Shown piece by piece: positions 1 to 6,393 of a stretch of DNA of 6,497 nucleotides. The number at the start of each line of letters is the position of its first letter. The stretch's first letter is position 1. A program made the translations under genes and the position numbers. The notes under the pieces were generated by a model. It was not told the origin of the DNA. It worked only from the letters and a program-made list of their open reading frames with translations, and did not search any database. Source of the DNA: Quisquiliibacterium sp. (GTDB lineage: Bacteria; Pseudomonadota; Gammaproteobacteria; Burkholderiales; Burkholderiaceae_E); the NCBI GenBank assembly GCA_023257915.1, contig JALRBB010000265.1, forward strand, positions 1-6,497, given 5' to 3'.

Positions 1-156
1 ATGAAGACCGCGCCTGCGCCCGCCCCCGCTCCCGCGCCGTCTGATCGTGGTGTGTTCACCATCGAGAAGATTGGCAAGGTAAAGACGCCCAAAGGTGAAA
101 AGCTGCCACGCGATCTGATGCCCGGTGATCTGCCCCCGGTCAAGAAGGCAGCCTGA
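1..156 (+). CDS. Probable C-terminal end of an unrecognised protein with an Ala-Pro linker (partial at left edge)
   Basis: The frame is open from the first base and ends at TGA 154-156, giving 51 residues if the ATG at base 1 is read as a start. Residues 4-13 are a perfect Ala-Pro alternation (five AP pairs). A charged, lysine-rich tail follows (KIGKVKTPKGEK around 23-34) and it ends in PPVKKAA. Such an Ala-Pro stretch usually joins a folded domain to a short tail, so I infer that the ATG at base 1 is an internal methionine and most of the gene lies outside the window. A complete 51-residue protein cannot be excluded, because the bases that would hold a ribosome binding site are missing. A strong same-strand terminator lies 65 bases after the stop, which supports a real transcribed gene. 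I do not recognise the family and assign no function. Confidence 0.55.
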   Translation: MKTAPAPAPAPAPSDRGVFTIEKIGKVKTPKGEKLPRDLMPGDLPPVKKAA

Positions 157-221
157 GCGTAACAGCGCCAGGTAACCCAGGGCCGTCGCGGCCCCCTCCT
201 CCTCCTCGCCGCGATGTCCGG

Positions 222-250
222 ACCCGGTTCGAAAGAACCGGGTTTTTTTT
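222..250 (+). terminator. Rho-independent terminator of the left-edge plus-strand gene
   Basis: A perfect 9-bp stem is formed by ACCCGGTTC (222-230) and GAACCGGGT (235-243), closed by a GAAA tetraloop (231-234, GNRA type). A run of eight T (243-250) follows directly on the plus strand. It lies 65 bases after the stop codon at 156. It is one-directional: on the minus strand the hairpin is followed by GC-rich sequence with no T run, so it should not terminate the convergent oxidoreductase transcript. Confidence 0.93.
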
Positions 251-287
251 CGACCGCAAGCCCCTGGGCTCACCCGAAGCACTTGCC

Positions 288-314
288 CCGGTCGCGGCCC
301 AGAGCAGCGACCGG
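288..314 (-). other. Hairpin just after the oxidoreductase stop codon, possible 3' end structure
   Basis: CCGGTCGC (288-295) and GCGACCGG (307-314) are a perfect 8-bp inverted repeat around an 11-base loop. On the minus strand the structure begins 20 bases past the stop codon of the oxidoreductase (335-337). No T run follows it in that direction, so it is not a standard intrinsic terminator. It could protect the mRNA 3' end or assist factor-dependent termination; both are inference. Confidence 0.35.
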
Positions 315-334
315 TGGGCGATCGTCCCGCCGAA

Positions 335-3300
335 TCAGGCCTGCACGGTCTCGCGCTTGACTTCGCGGGCCCCGGACAGGCGCTGGAGCAACTCGGCGCG
401 CGCCTGGCTGGCAGCAAGCAGGTTGCGCTCCTTGACATGCCCGAAGCCACGAATCTGCTCGGGAACCGAGGCGATCTGCACCGCAAGCTCGCGCCGACCA
501 GCATCCAACTGCGCGAGCAGCCCGGTGATGGTGCTCTCGTACTCCTCGATCAGCGCCCGTTCCGAGCGGCGCTCCGCAGTGCGCCCGAAGGGATCGAGCA
601 TCGTGCCGCGCAGGCCGCGCAGGCGGGCCAGCAGCGCGAATGCCCGCATCATCCACGGCCCGTATTCGCGCTTGACCAGTTCCCCACGGGCGTTGCGCTT
701 GGCGAGCAAAGGCGGCGCCAGATGGAAGTGCAGCTTGTAGTCGCCATCGAACGTGTCGCGCACCCGTTGCAGGAAATCCCCGCTCGAATACAGGCGTGCG
801 ACTTCATACTCATCCTTGTAGGCCATCAGCTTGAAGAAATAGCGCGCAACCGCTTCGGTCAGCGGGAGCGGATGGGCCGGATCCGCAGCCGGCAAACGGC
901 TCTCGGTCGCGCGAACCTGCTCAACCAGCTTCAGGTAACGACGCGCATACGCTTCATCCTGATAGGCGGTGAGCTGGTCGACCCGGCGGGCAATCATCTC
1001 GTCCAGCGACTCGGAGATCTTGCGCGAGACCGGTTGCGCCTTCGGAGGCGCGGCCAACTCCTGCACACGCTGCGGAGCAACTGCAGCGCGGCGCCCCCAG
1101 TTGAACGCGTTCAGGTTCTGCTCGACAGCAACCTCGTTGAGCTCAATGGCGCGCTCGATCGCGGCGACCGACAGTGGCACCAGGCCTTGCTGATAAGCAA
1201 AGCCGAGCATGAACATGTTGGTGGTGATTGCATCGCCCATCAGGCCAGTCGCCAGGCGGGTGGCGTCAACGAACCAGGCATTGTGCTCGCCGACCGCGTC
1301 GGCGATCGCGCCTTCCATGCCACCGAGCGGGAACTTCCAGTCGGCGTTGCGCGTGAAGTCCGCGGTCGGCGTGCTCGCGACATTGGCGACCACGCGGGTG
1401 CGCCCCGCGACCATCCGGGCCAGCGAATCCTTGCCCGCGGTGACCACGACGTCACAGCCGAGCACCGCATCGGCGCCAGCCACGCCAATGCGAGGCGCGT
1501 AGAGCTTTTCCGGCGTGTGCGCAAAGCGCAGGAAGCTCATCACGGCGCCGTTCTTTTGCGCGAGGCCCGCCATGTCGAGCGCGGTGACCCCTTTGCCTTC
1601 CAGGTGCGCCGCCATGCCGAGCACCTGTCCGATCGTCACGACGCCGGTACCGCCGATGCCGGTGATCAGCAGTGAGTAGGAGTCTTCGATCACCGGCGGA
1701 TTCACATGCGGCACGCCGATGCCGGCTGTTTCGGCCGATACGTTAGCCGCCTTGCCGCGGCGCGGCTTGCCACCCTCGATGGTCACGAAGCTTGGGCAAA
1801 ACCCGTTGATGCAGGAGAAATCCTTGTTACAGGCCGACTGGTTGATCGCACGCTTGCGACCGAACTCGGTCTCGACCGGCTCGATGGACACGCAGTTGGA
1901 CTGCACGCCGCAGTCCCCGCAGCCTTCGCAGACCGCCTCGTTGATGAAGGCGCGCCGATCCGGGTCGGGGAATGCACCGCGCTTGCGGCGGCGACGCTTC
2001 TCGGCAGCGCAGGTCTGGTCATAAATGAGCACCGACACGCCGGCGTACTCGCGCAGCTCTCGCTGCACCTCATCGAGGTCGCGACGATGGCGCACCGGAA
2101 CGTCGGCATCGAAATAGCCGGCCGGATATTTGTCCGGCTCGTCGGTGACGATGACGATCTTCTCGACGCCTTCGGCCCTGACCTGGCGCTGAATGTGCGC
2201 CGGCGTCACCTGCCCGTCGTGCTGCTGTCCACCGGTCATTGCGACCGCGTCGTTGAACAGGATCTTGTAGGTCATCTGGGTGCGCGTCGCGACCGCATGC
2301 CGAATCGCCAGCGAGCCAGAATGGTTGTAGGTGCCGTCGCCAAGATTCTGGAACACATGGGCGGTTTCGGTGAAGGGTGCCTGGCCGACCCAGGCCATGC
2401 CTTCGCCGCCCATCTGCGTGAACGTGACGGTGTTGCGGTCCATCCACTGCGCCATGTAGTGACAGCCGATGCCGGCCAGCGCGCGCGACCCCTCGGGGAC
2501 CTTCGTGGAACTGTTGTGCGGGCAACCCGAACAGAAGTACGGAATCCGCTCGATGGTTTCGAACACCTTACCCGGCTTTTCCTTGGCGTCGAGCTGGGCG
2601 AGCCGCGCATCGATGCGCGACAGTGCCTGCGCGTCGATGACACCACGCTGTGCCTGGGCCTGCGCGTCGGGCGCCTGCGCAAGCTTGCGCAAGCGCTGCG
2701 CGATGATCCGCGCGCACATCGCCGGAGAGATCTCTCCCGCCTCGGGAACCAGCCGCGCGCCGGCCTCGTCCTGCTTGCCGAACACCAGCGGACGCTCGGC
2801 CAACGCGTACAGATGTTCCTTGAGCTGAGCCTCGATCAACGAGCGCTTTTCCTCGATGACCAGCAACTGCTCGCAGCCTTCGGCGAATTCACGAACGCCG
2901 TGTGGCTCCAGTGGCCAGGGCATGGCCACCTTCATGACCTTCAGGCCAATACGCCGTGCGGTGGCGTCGTCGATGCCCAGATCGGCCAGCGCCTGCATCA
3001 CGTCGAGCCAGCTCTTGCCGGTGCTGATGATGCCCAGGCGCGCCGGTTCGCCGCCCGCGACCAGGTCGTCGCGGCCGAACACGTTCGCATCGAGCCGGTT
3101 GGCACGCGCATAGGCGATCGCGGCCGGCAGCTTGAAGTTGGCCAGGCGTTCTTCGAGCTTGAGGAACGGCTCCTCGGGCCAACGCAGGTTCAGCCCGCCC
3201 GGTGGCATCAGGACGTCCTGCGGCAGCACCGGCTGGACCCGGTTGGGCGACACATCGACGATGCCCGCCGCCTCGATGGTATCGGTCACCGCCTTGATAC

Positions 3301-3910
3301 CGGCCCACAACCCCGAAAAACGCGACAGTGCGAAGCCATGCAGCCCCAGGTCAATGTAGTCCTGCACGGTGGCCGGCGCGAGCACCGGAATCGACACTGC
3401 CTTGAAGATGAAATCGACCTGCGCGGCCACTGTCGACGACTTCGCGCCATGGTCGTCGCCGCCAATCGCGAGCACGCCGCCATGCGCCGACGATCCGGCC
3501 TGGTTCGCATGCCGCAGCGCATCGCCGCAGCGATCCACGCCCGGTCCCTTGCCGTACCAGATCGAAAAAACGCCGTCGTACTTCGCCCCCGGAAAGCTGT
3601 TGACCTGCTGGGTGCCCCAGATTGCGGTGGCGGCCAGATCCTCGTTCAGACCCGGCACGAAGCGCACATGGTTCTCCTTCAACTGACGCCTGGCCTTCCA
3701 CAGCGCCTGATCGAAGCCACCGACCGGCGAGCCGCGATAGCCACTGATGTAGCCGGCGGTGTTCAGCCCGGCCGCCATGTCTCGCTGGCGCTGCATCAGC
3801 GGCAGGCGCACCAGCGCCTGCGTACCGGTCACGTAGACCTTGCCTTCGGTCGCGTCGTATTTGTCGTCGAGCGAAACCGCGCGCAACGCGGCGTCCACGG
3901 GAAGATTCAT
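335..3910 (-). CDS. Fused indolepyruvate:ferredoxin oxidoreductase (IorA-IorB type, single chain)
   Basis: This 1191-residue cytoplasmic enzyme should oxidatively decarboxylate indolepyruvate and related aryl-pyruvates with CoA, giving aryl-acetyl-CoA, CO2 and reduced ferredoxin. Residues about 24-240 are the pyrimidine-binding half of a thiamine-diphosphate enzyme, with a likely catalytic Glu in GLNED (E90). Residues about 450-630 hold the diphosphate-binding half: CSGCPHN (C460, C463), C483 and the GDGTYN motif at 524-529. An iron-sulphur segment follows (C661, C664, C667, C673, C694, C700, C705), preceded by the basic run KRRRRKR at 638-644. Residues about 745-930 are the IorB/gamma-type domain beginning GIGGTGVVTIGQ. 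Residues about 965-1170 match the C-terminal domain known from the long fused forms (DUF6537, from memory). The ATG at 3910 is preceded by GGAGG (3915-3919) four bases away. Length and domain order fit an intact member. No partner genes for aromatic amino acid catabolism are adjacent. Confidence 0.95.
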   Translation of the reverse strand: MNLPVDAALRAVSLDDKYDATEGKVYVTGTQALVRLPLMQRQRDMAAGLNTAGYISGYRGSPVGGFDQALWKARRQLKENHVRFVPGLNEDLAATAIWGTQQVNSFPGAKYDGVFSIWYGKGPGVDRCGDALRHANQAGSSAHGGVLAIGGDDHGAKSSTVAAQVDFIFKAVSIPVLAPATVQDYIDLGLHGFALSRFSGLWAGIKAVTDTIEAAGIVDVSPNRVQPVLPQDVLMPPGGLNLRWPEEPFLKLEERLANFKLPAAIAYARANRLDANVFGRDDLVAGGEPARLGIISTGKSWLDVMQALADLGIDDATARRIGLKVMKVAMPWPLEPHGVREFAEGCEQLLVIEEKRSLIEAQLKEHLYALAERPLVFGKQDEAGARLVPEAGEISPAMCARIIAQRLRKLAQAPDAQAQAQRGVIDAQALSRIDARLAQLDAKEKPGKVFETIERIPYFCSGCPHNSSTKVPEGSRALAGIGCHYMAQWMDRNTVTFTQMGGEGMAWVGQAPFTETAHVFQNLGDGTYNHSGSLAIRHAVATRTQMTYKILFNDAVAMTGGQQHDGQVTPAHIQRQVRAEGVEKIVIVTDEPDKYPAGYFDADVPVRHRRDLDEVQRELREYAGVSVLIYDQTCAAEKRRRRKRGAFPDPDRRAFINEAVCEGCGDCGVQSNCVSIEPVETEFGRKRAINQSACNKDFSCINGFCPSFVTIEGGKPRRGKAANVSAETAGIGVPHVNPPVIEDSYSLLITGIGGTGVVTIGQVLGMAAHLEGKGVTALDMAGLAQKNGAVMSFLRFAHTPEKLYAPRIGVAGADAVLGCDVVVTAGKDSLARMVAGRTRVVANVASTPTADFTRNADWKFPLGGMEGAIADAVGEHNAWFVDATRLATGLMGDAITTNMFMLGFAYQQGLVPLSVAAIERAIELNEVAVEQNLNAFNWGRRAAVAPQRVQELAAPPKAQPVSRKISESLDEMIARRVDQLTAYQDEAYARRYLKLVEQVRATESRLPAADPAHPLPLTEAVARYFFKLMAYKDEYEVARLYSSGDFLQRVRDTFDGDYKLHFHLAPPLLAKRNARGELVKREYGPWMMRAFALLARLRGLRGTMLDPFGRTAERRSERALIEEYESTITGLLAQLDAGRRELAVQIASVPEQIRGFGHVKERNLLAASQARAELLQRLSGAREVKRETVQA
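2676..2691. repeat. Perfect 16-bp palindrome inside the oxidoreductase gene
   Basis: TGCGCAAGCTTGCGCA is self-complementary over all 16 bases. It encodes part of residues 407-412 of the oxidoreductase, at the start of an Ala/Gln-rich linker between the two thiamine-diphosphate halves. It lies inside coding sequence with skewed codon use (GCG and CTG/CGC codons), so chance is a reasonable explanation. No second copy was noticed in the window. Confidence 0.4.
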
Positions 3911-3967
3911 GCTGCCTCCATCTGATTCATGCCGACTCAGGCGAGGCGCCCGCGACCGGCCAAGCTT

Positions 3968-4027
3968 GCCGGATCATGCTGCCATCCGGCGAATACACCT
4001 TATTGTCGCCGATCTGGCGTCAGATCG
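3968..4027 (-). other. Two short hairpins in the gap between the molybdopterin-binding gene and the oxidoreductase gene
   Basis: The 131-base gap (3911-4041) holds two perfect inverted repeats. CGATCTG (4010-4016) pairs with CAGATCG (4021-4027) over a 4-base loop, starting 14 bases past the upstream stop codon. GCCGGAT (3968-3974) pairs with ATCCGGC (3984-3990) over a 9-base loop. Neither is followed by a T run on the minus strand, so intrinsic termination is not supported. They could attenuate or process a read-through transcript. I see no convincing -35/-10 pair for the oxidoreductase in this gap. Confidence 0.3.
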
Positions 4028-4041
4028 CCGGACCGGCCGGA

Positions 4042-4860
4042 TCAGCCCGGCATCGCCGGCGCATTCACGCCGCCTGGCATCTGCTCGATCTGCCCGCCGA
4101 GCGCCCCGGCCCCCGCCTGCAGACTCTGCCAGGCCGGCTCGAGCAACGCGACCGGCCCCTTGACGCCCAATTCAATGTGCCGGCGCTGCCCTCCCTCGCC
4201 AACCGAGGGCAGGCTGAACACCCGTACGCCCGGATACTGCGCCTCGATCGCCTCCATCAGCGGGGTGGCGGCCGATTCAGGCACCTCGTATAACAGCAAG
4301 GAGCGCTCGCCCTGGGCTTCGCGCCCATGCAGATGCTGCAGGCGCTCATCGAGCAACCATTCGATCATTGGCCAGGCCATCACCGGAAAACCTGGCACGA
4401 AATAATGATTCTGAATCGCAAAGCCCGGAATCTTGTTGAACGGATTCGGGATGATCTCGCTGCCGACCGGAAACTCGCCCATCCTCAGACGCTGGCGGTT
4501 TTCCGGCGTGCTCATGTCGGTGGTGCCCTTACCCTCGGCCGCCATCTCGACGCAGCGCTGGGTGATCAGTTCGGCGGCTTGCGGATGCAAGGCCAGAACG
4601 ACCCCGAGCGCCTGCGCGGCCGCCTGCCGCGTATGGTCGTCCGGCGTCGCGCCGATGCCGCCGCAACTGAATACCGTGTCACCGGACGCAAAACTCTCGC
4701 GCAAACATGCCACCAGGCGCTGGCGATCGTCGCCGACATAGCGCACCCAGGAGAGCTGCCTGCCGCGCGCGGCCAGCAGCTCAACGACCTTGGAAAAGTG
4801 CTTGTCCGAGCGTTTTCCCGAGAGTATTTCGTCGCCGACGATGATCAGTCCTAAGTCCAT
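4042..4860 (-). CDS. Molybdopterin-binding domain protein (CinA N-terminal / MoaB-MogA type)
   Basis: The protein has 272 residues and is predicted to be soluble. It shows the MoCF-biosynthesis (molybdopterin-binding) fold: GDEIL at 9-13, the phosphate-binding loop CGGIGATPDDHT at 66-77, and a downstream NPFNKIPGF (139-147) and VPGFPVM (155-161) block that corresponds to the NP-G-APG / LPGVP block of CinA. The nicotinamide-nucleotide amidase (PncC) domain that completes CinA of about 400 residues is absent, so competence or deamidase function should not be assumed. The tail from about 245 is Gly/Ala/Pro-rich. The same frame is open upstream to 5031, but that extension would overlap the EI24 gene. 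The ATG at 4860 has GGAG (4867-4870) six bases upstream and starts directly with the conserved strand MDLGLIIVGDE, so it is preferred. Databases often call such proteins competence/damage-inducible protein A. The substrate is unknown. Confidence 0.88.
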   Translation of the reverse strand: MDLGLIIVGDEILSGKRSDKHFSKVVELLAARGRQLSWVRYVGDDRQRLVACLRESFASGDTVFSCGGIGATPDDHTRQAAAQALGVVLALHPQAAELITQRCVEMAAEGKGTTDMSTPENRQRLRMGEFPVGSEIIPNPFNKIPGFAIQNHYFVPGFPVMAWPMIEWLLDERLQHLHGREAQGERSLLLYEVPESAATPLMEAIEAQYPGVRVFSLPSVGEGGQRRHIELGVKGPVALLEPAWQSLQAGAGALGGQIEQMPGGVNAPAMPG

Positions 4861-4866
4861 CCGATG

Positions 4867-4870
4867 CTCC
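4867..4870 (-). promoter_or_regulatory. Ribosome binding site that sets the start of the molybdopterin-binding gene
   Basis: On the minus strand GGAG lies six bases before the ATG at 4860. This favours the 272-residue protein over the 329-residue reading that begins at 5031 and would run through the end of the EI24 gene. Confidence 0.7.
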
Positions 4871-4969
4871 GCTGCACAGGTTAAGGCGGCAGTGTATCGC
4901 TGCAGGCTGCACGAGCGAGCGGCAAGCGCCCGAAGAGTGAGGCCAAGGCCCGACGCGCAAAGACGTCGG

Positions 4970-5710
4970 TCAAGTAGCGACGCTCCGGCGCTCGACCCGG
5001 AGCAGTGCCAGCGAGTAATGCGCGAACGCAAGCGCTGACAGCACTGGCGTCACCAGGAACAGCGGGGGAATGTAGTTCAGCGCACTGACCAGCAGGCCCA
5101 GCAGCAAAAAGGATCGCCGGTGGCGCTGGATCAGCTCGCGACGCTCTTGCGTGTCTGCATGCTCGACGAGGCTGTCGAAACGCATCAGCCGTGCGGTCAG
5201 CCAGCCCCACCACAGCCAGGGAACGATCAGCCCGAGCGGCGGAATGAACCACAGCGGCAGCGTCGCCAGATAGCCGACGATGAACAGCAGCGTTGCGCTG
5301 AGCGCGTTCCAGATGCTCGCCGCGACCGACCAGCTGCCGCGCCGCGTCACATCCTGGTAGTGCCTGTTGCCCAGATGGCGCGTGACCATCGGCATCGCGA
5401 ACACCGCAATGATCAGCATGGCGGTGGCTGCCATCAGCGGCAGCACCAGCATCAGTGCGGTCGAGGCAGTCATGAAGTCGCGCAGGCTCTTCAGACCGAT
5501 CGTGGCGGCCATCGACCAGATCCAGCCGCTGATGCCCTCGGTGTCATAGACCGACTCGGCCAGCCAACTGGTCAACGGATCCCAGACCAGGAATCCCACA
5601 ACGATCCAGAACAGGATCGCGACCACAAAGGGCACGACAAGCAGTGCCAGCATCTTCGGGTGCAGCTGACTGGCAAATGCGCGCAGCAAAGCGGCGATTG
5701 CACGATCCAT
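4970..5710 (-). CDS. EI24-domain (CysZ-like) integral membrane protein
   Basis: This 246-residue inner-membrane protein has about five hydrophobic segments, at residues about 20-43, 82-108, 133-152, 155-172 and 200-225. Between segments two and three is the polar block MPMVTRHLGNRHYQDV (106-121). The pattern and length fit the EI24 family, which includes the sulphate transporter CysZ (about 250 residues in E. coli). No sulphur-assimilation gene is near, so a transport role is not established. An in-frame ATG at 5761 would add 17 residues, but it lies inside the preceding gene and lacks a clear Shine-Dalgarno sequence. The ATG at 5710 has GGAG seven bases upstream and overlaps the preceding stop codon as TGATG. 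That overlap implies co-transcription and translational coupling with the hydroxylase gene. Confidence 0.88.
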   Translation of the reverse strand: MDRAIAALLRAFASQLHPKMLALLVVPFVVAILFWIVVGFLVWDPLTSWLAESVYDTEGISGWIWSMAATIGLKSLRDFMTASTALMLVLPLMAATAMLIIAVFAMPMVTRHLGNRHYQDVTRRGSWSVAASIWNALSATLLFIVGYLATLPLWFIPPLGLIVPWLWWGWLTARLMRFDSLVEHADTQERRELIQRHRRSFLLLGLLVSALNYIPPLFLVTPVLSALAFAHYSLALLRVERRSVAT

Positions 5711-6387
5711 CAGCGCGCTCCGGTCTGCCGTGAGGTGGCGATCCTGCGCAGTGCCAGCCATTGCTGCGCCCAGAACCCCCGCCCATAGTCACGGCCATCG
5801 AGCTGGTCGCGAATGCCAGTGGGAACGAAACCGGAGCGGAAATCGGCGGTGCGAAACAGCAGGTCCCAGACCGGGAACAACACTGCGAAATTGCACCCCC
5901 TGGCCGGCCCCTCGTGCCCGAAGCCGATCGCATGATGCAACCGGTGAAAACTCGGGCTGACCACCAGCCTCTCGGCAAGGCCACCCCAGCGCCAGCGCAG
6001 GTTCGCGTGCTGCACGCTTTGCAACACCCGTGAGGCAACCGTCAGCAGCACGAACTGCTCCGGTGCCACGCCGATCAGCACCGCCACCAGCGCCACCAGC
6101 GCGTCTCGGATCAGGTCATCGAGCAGATGATTGCGGTTATCGCTCCAGAAGGTCATCTGCCGCTGGCTGTGATGCACTGCATGCAATTCCCACCACCAGG
6201 CGATTCGGTGCTGCCCGCGATGTATCCAGTAGTCGGCCAGGTCGAGCAGCAACAGGTAGATCAGGAAGCTGATCAGCGGCAGATCAGTCACACCCGGCCA
6301 GAACTGGTCGACGTTGAGCCGCGAGAATCCCAGCAGTCGTAATTCACCTTCGAGCAAATCAACCAGTGGCGTCTGGGGCAACACCAT
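5710..6387 (-). CDS. Sterol desaturase / fatty acid hydroxylase superfamily membrane protein, possibly short at the N-terminus
   Basis: This 225-residue protein carries the histidine clusters of membrane di-iron hydroxylases and desaturases: HRGQH (56-60, HX3H), HAVHH (69-73, HX2HH) and HRLHH (148-152, HX2HH), with further His at 127 and 158. Hydrophobic stretches lie at about 36-50 and 95-120. The family uses a di-iron centre and O2 to hydroxylate or desaturate lipid-like substrates in the membrane; the substrate here is unknown. The start is uncertain: ATG 6387 and GTG 6393 are in frame, and neither has a Shine-Dalgarno sequence. In-frame TGA codons at 6409-6411 and 6460-6462 block extension. 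From memory, related proteins often have about 60-100 more N-terminal residues with additional membrane segments, so a 5' lesion is possible. All histidine clusters remain. The stop codon overlaps the EI24 start. Confidence 0.85.
   Translation of the reverse strand: MVLPQTPLVDLLEGELRLLGFSRLNVDQFWPGVTDLPLISFLIYLLLLDLADYWIHRGQHRIAWWWELHAVHHSQRQMTFWSDNRNHLLDDLIRDALVALVAVLIGVAPEQFVLLTVASRVLQSVQHANLRWRWGGLAERLVVSPSFHRLHHAIGFGHEGPARGCNFAVLFPVWDLLFRTADFRSGFVPTGIRDQLDGRDYGRGFWAQQWLALRRIATSRQTGAR
5718..5721 (-). promoter_or_regulatory. Ribosome binding site that sets the start of the EI24 gene
   Basis: On the minus strand GGAG lies seven bases before the ATG at 5710, within the last codons of the hydroxylase gene. 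It supports the 246-residue start over the ATG at 5761 and fits reinitiation at the TGATG overlap. Confidence 0.7.
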
Positions 6388-6393
6388 GGTCAC

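Noticed and set aside
180..208. GGGCC/GGCCC 5-bp hairpin (180-194) followed by a CCT-rich tract.
   Set aside because: The stem is short, no T run follows, and the strong terminator at 222-250 explains the end of the upstream gene.
259..270. AGCCC/GGGCT inverted repeat with a 2-base loop.
   Set aside because: The loop is too small for a stable RNA hairpin and no other signal is attached.
1706..3925. A 739-codon open frame on the plus strand opposite the oxidoreductase, and a similar 453-codon one at 314-1675.
   Set aside because: These are antisense shadows. Their first codon positions face the GC-rich third positions of the oxidoreductase codons, which suppresses stops. The translations are Arg/His/Gly/Ala-rich with no recognisable domain, while the minus strand encodes a complete known enzyme.
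3927..3998. Small minus-strand frame (GTG 3998 or ATG 3977 to TGA 3927) in the gap before the oxidoreductase, encoding 23 or 16 residues.
   Set aside because: It reads as plausible peptide (starting VYSPDGSMIRQAW from the GTG) and ends just before the oxidoreductase Shine-Dalgarno sequence, but it has no properly spaced ribosome binding site and is too short to support without conservation data.
4861..5031. N-terminal extension of the molybdopterin-binding protein to a start at 5031.
   Set aside because: It would overlap the EI24 coding end, adds Cys/Arg/Ser-rich sequence unlike the family, and is less well supported than ATG 4860, which has its own GGAG.
5711..5761. Start of the EI24 gene at ATG 5761.
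   Set aside because: It lies 50 bases inside the hydroxylase gene without a good Shine-Dalgarno sequence, while ATG 5710 has GGAG and a TGATG overlap.
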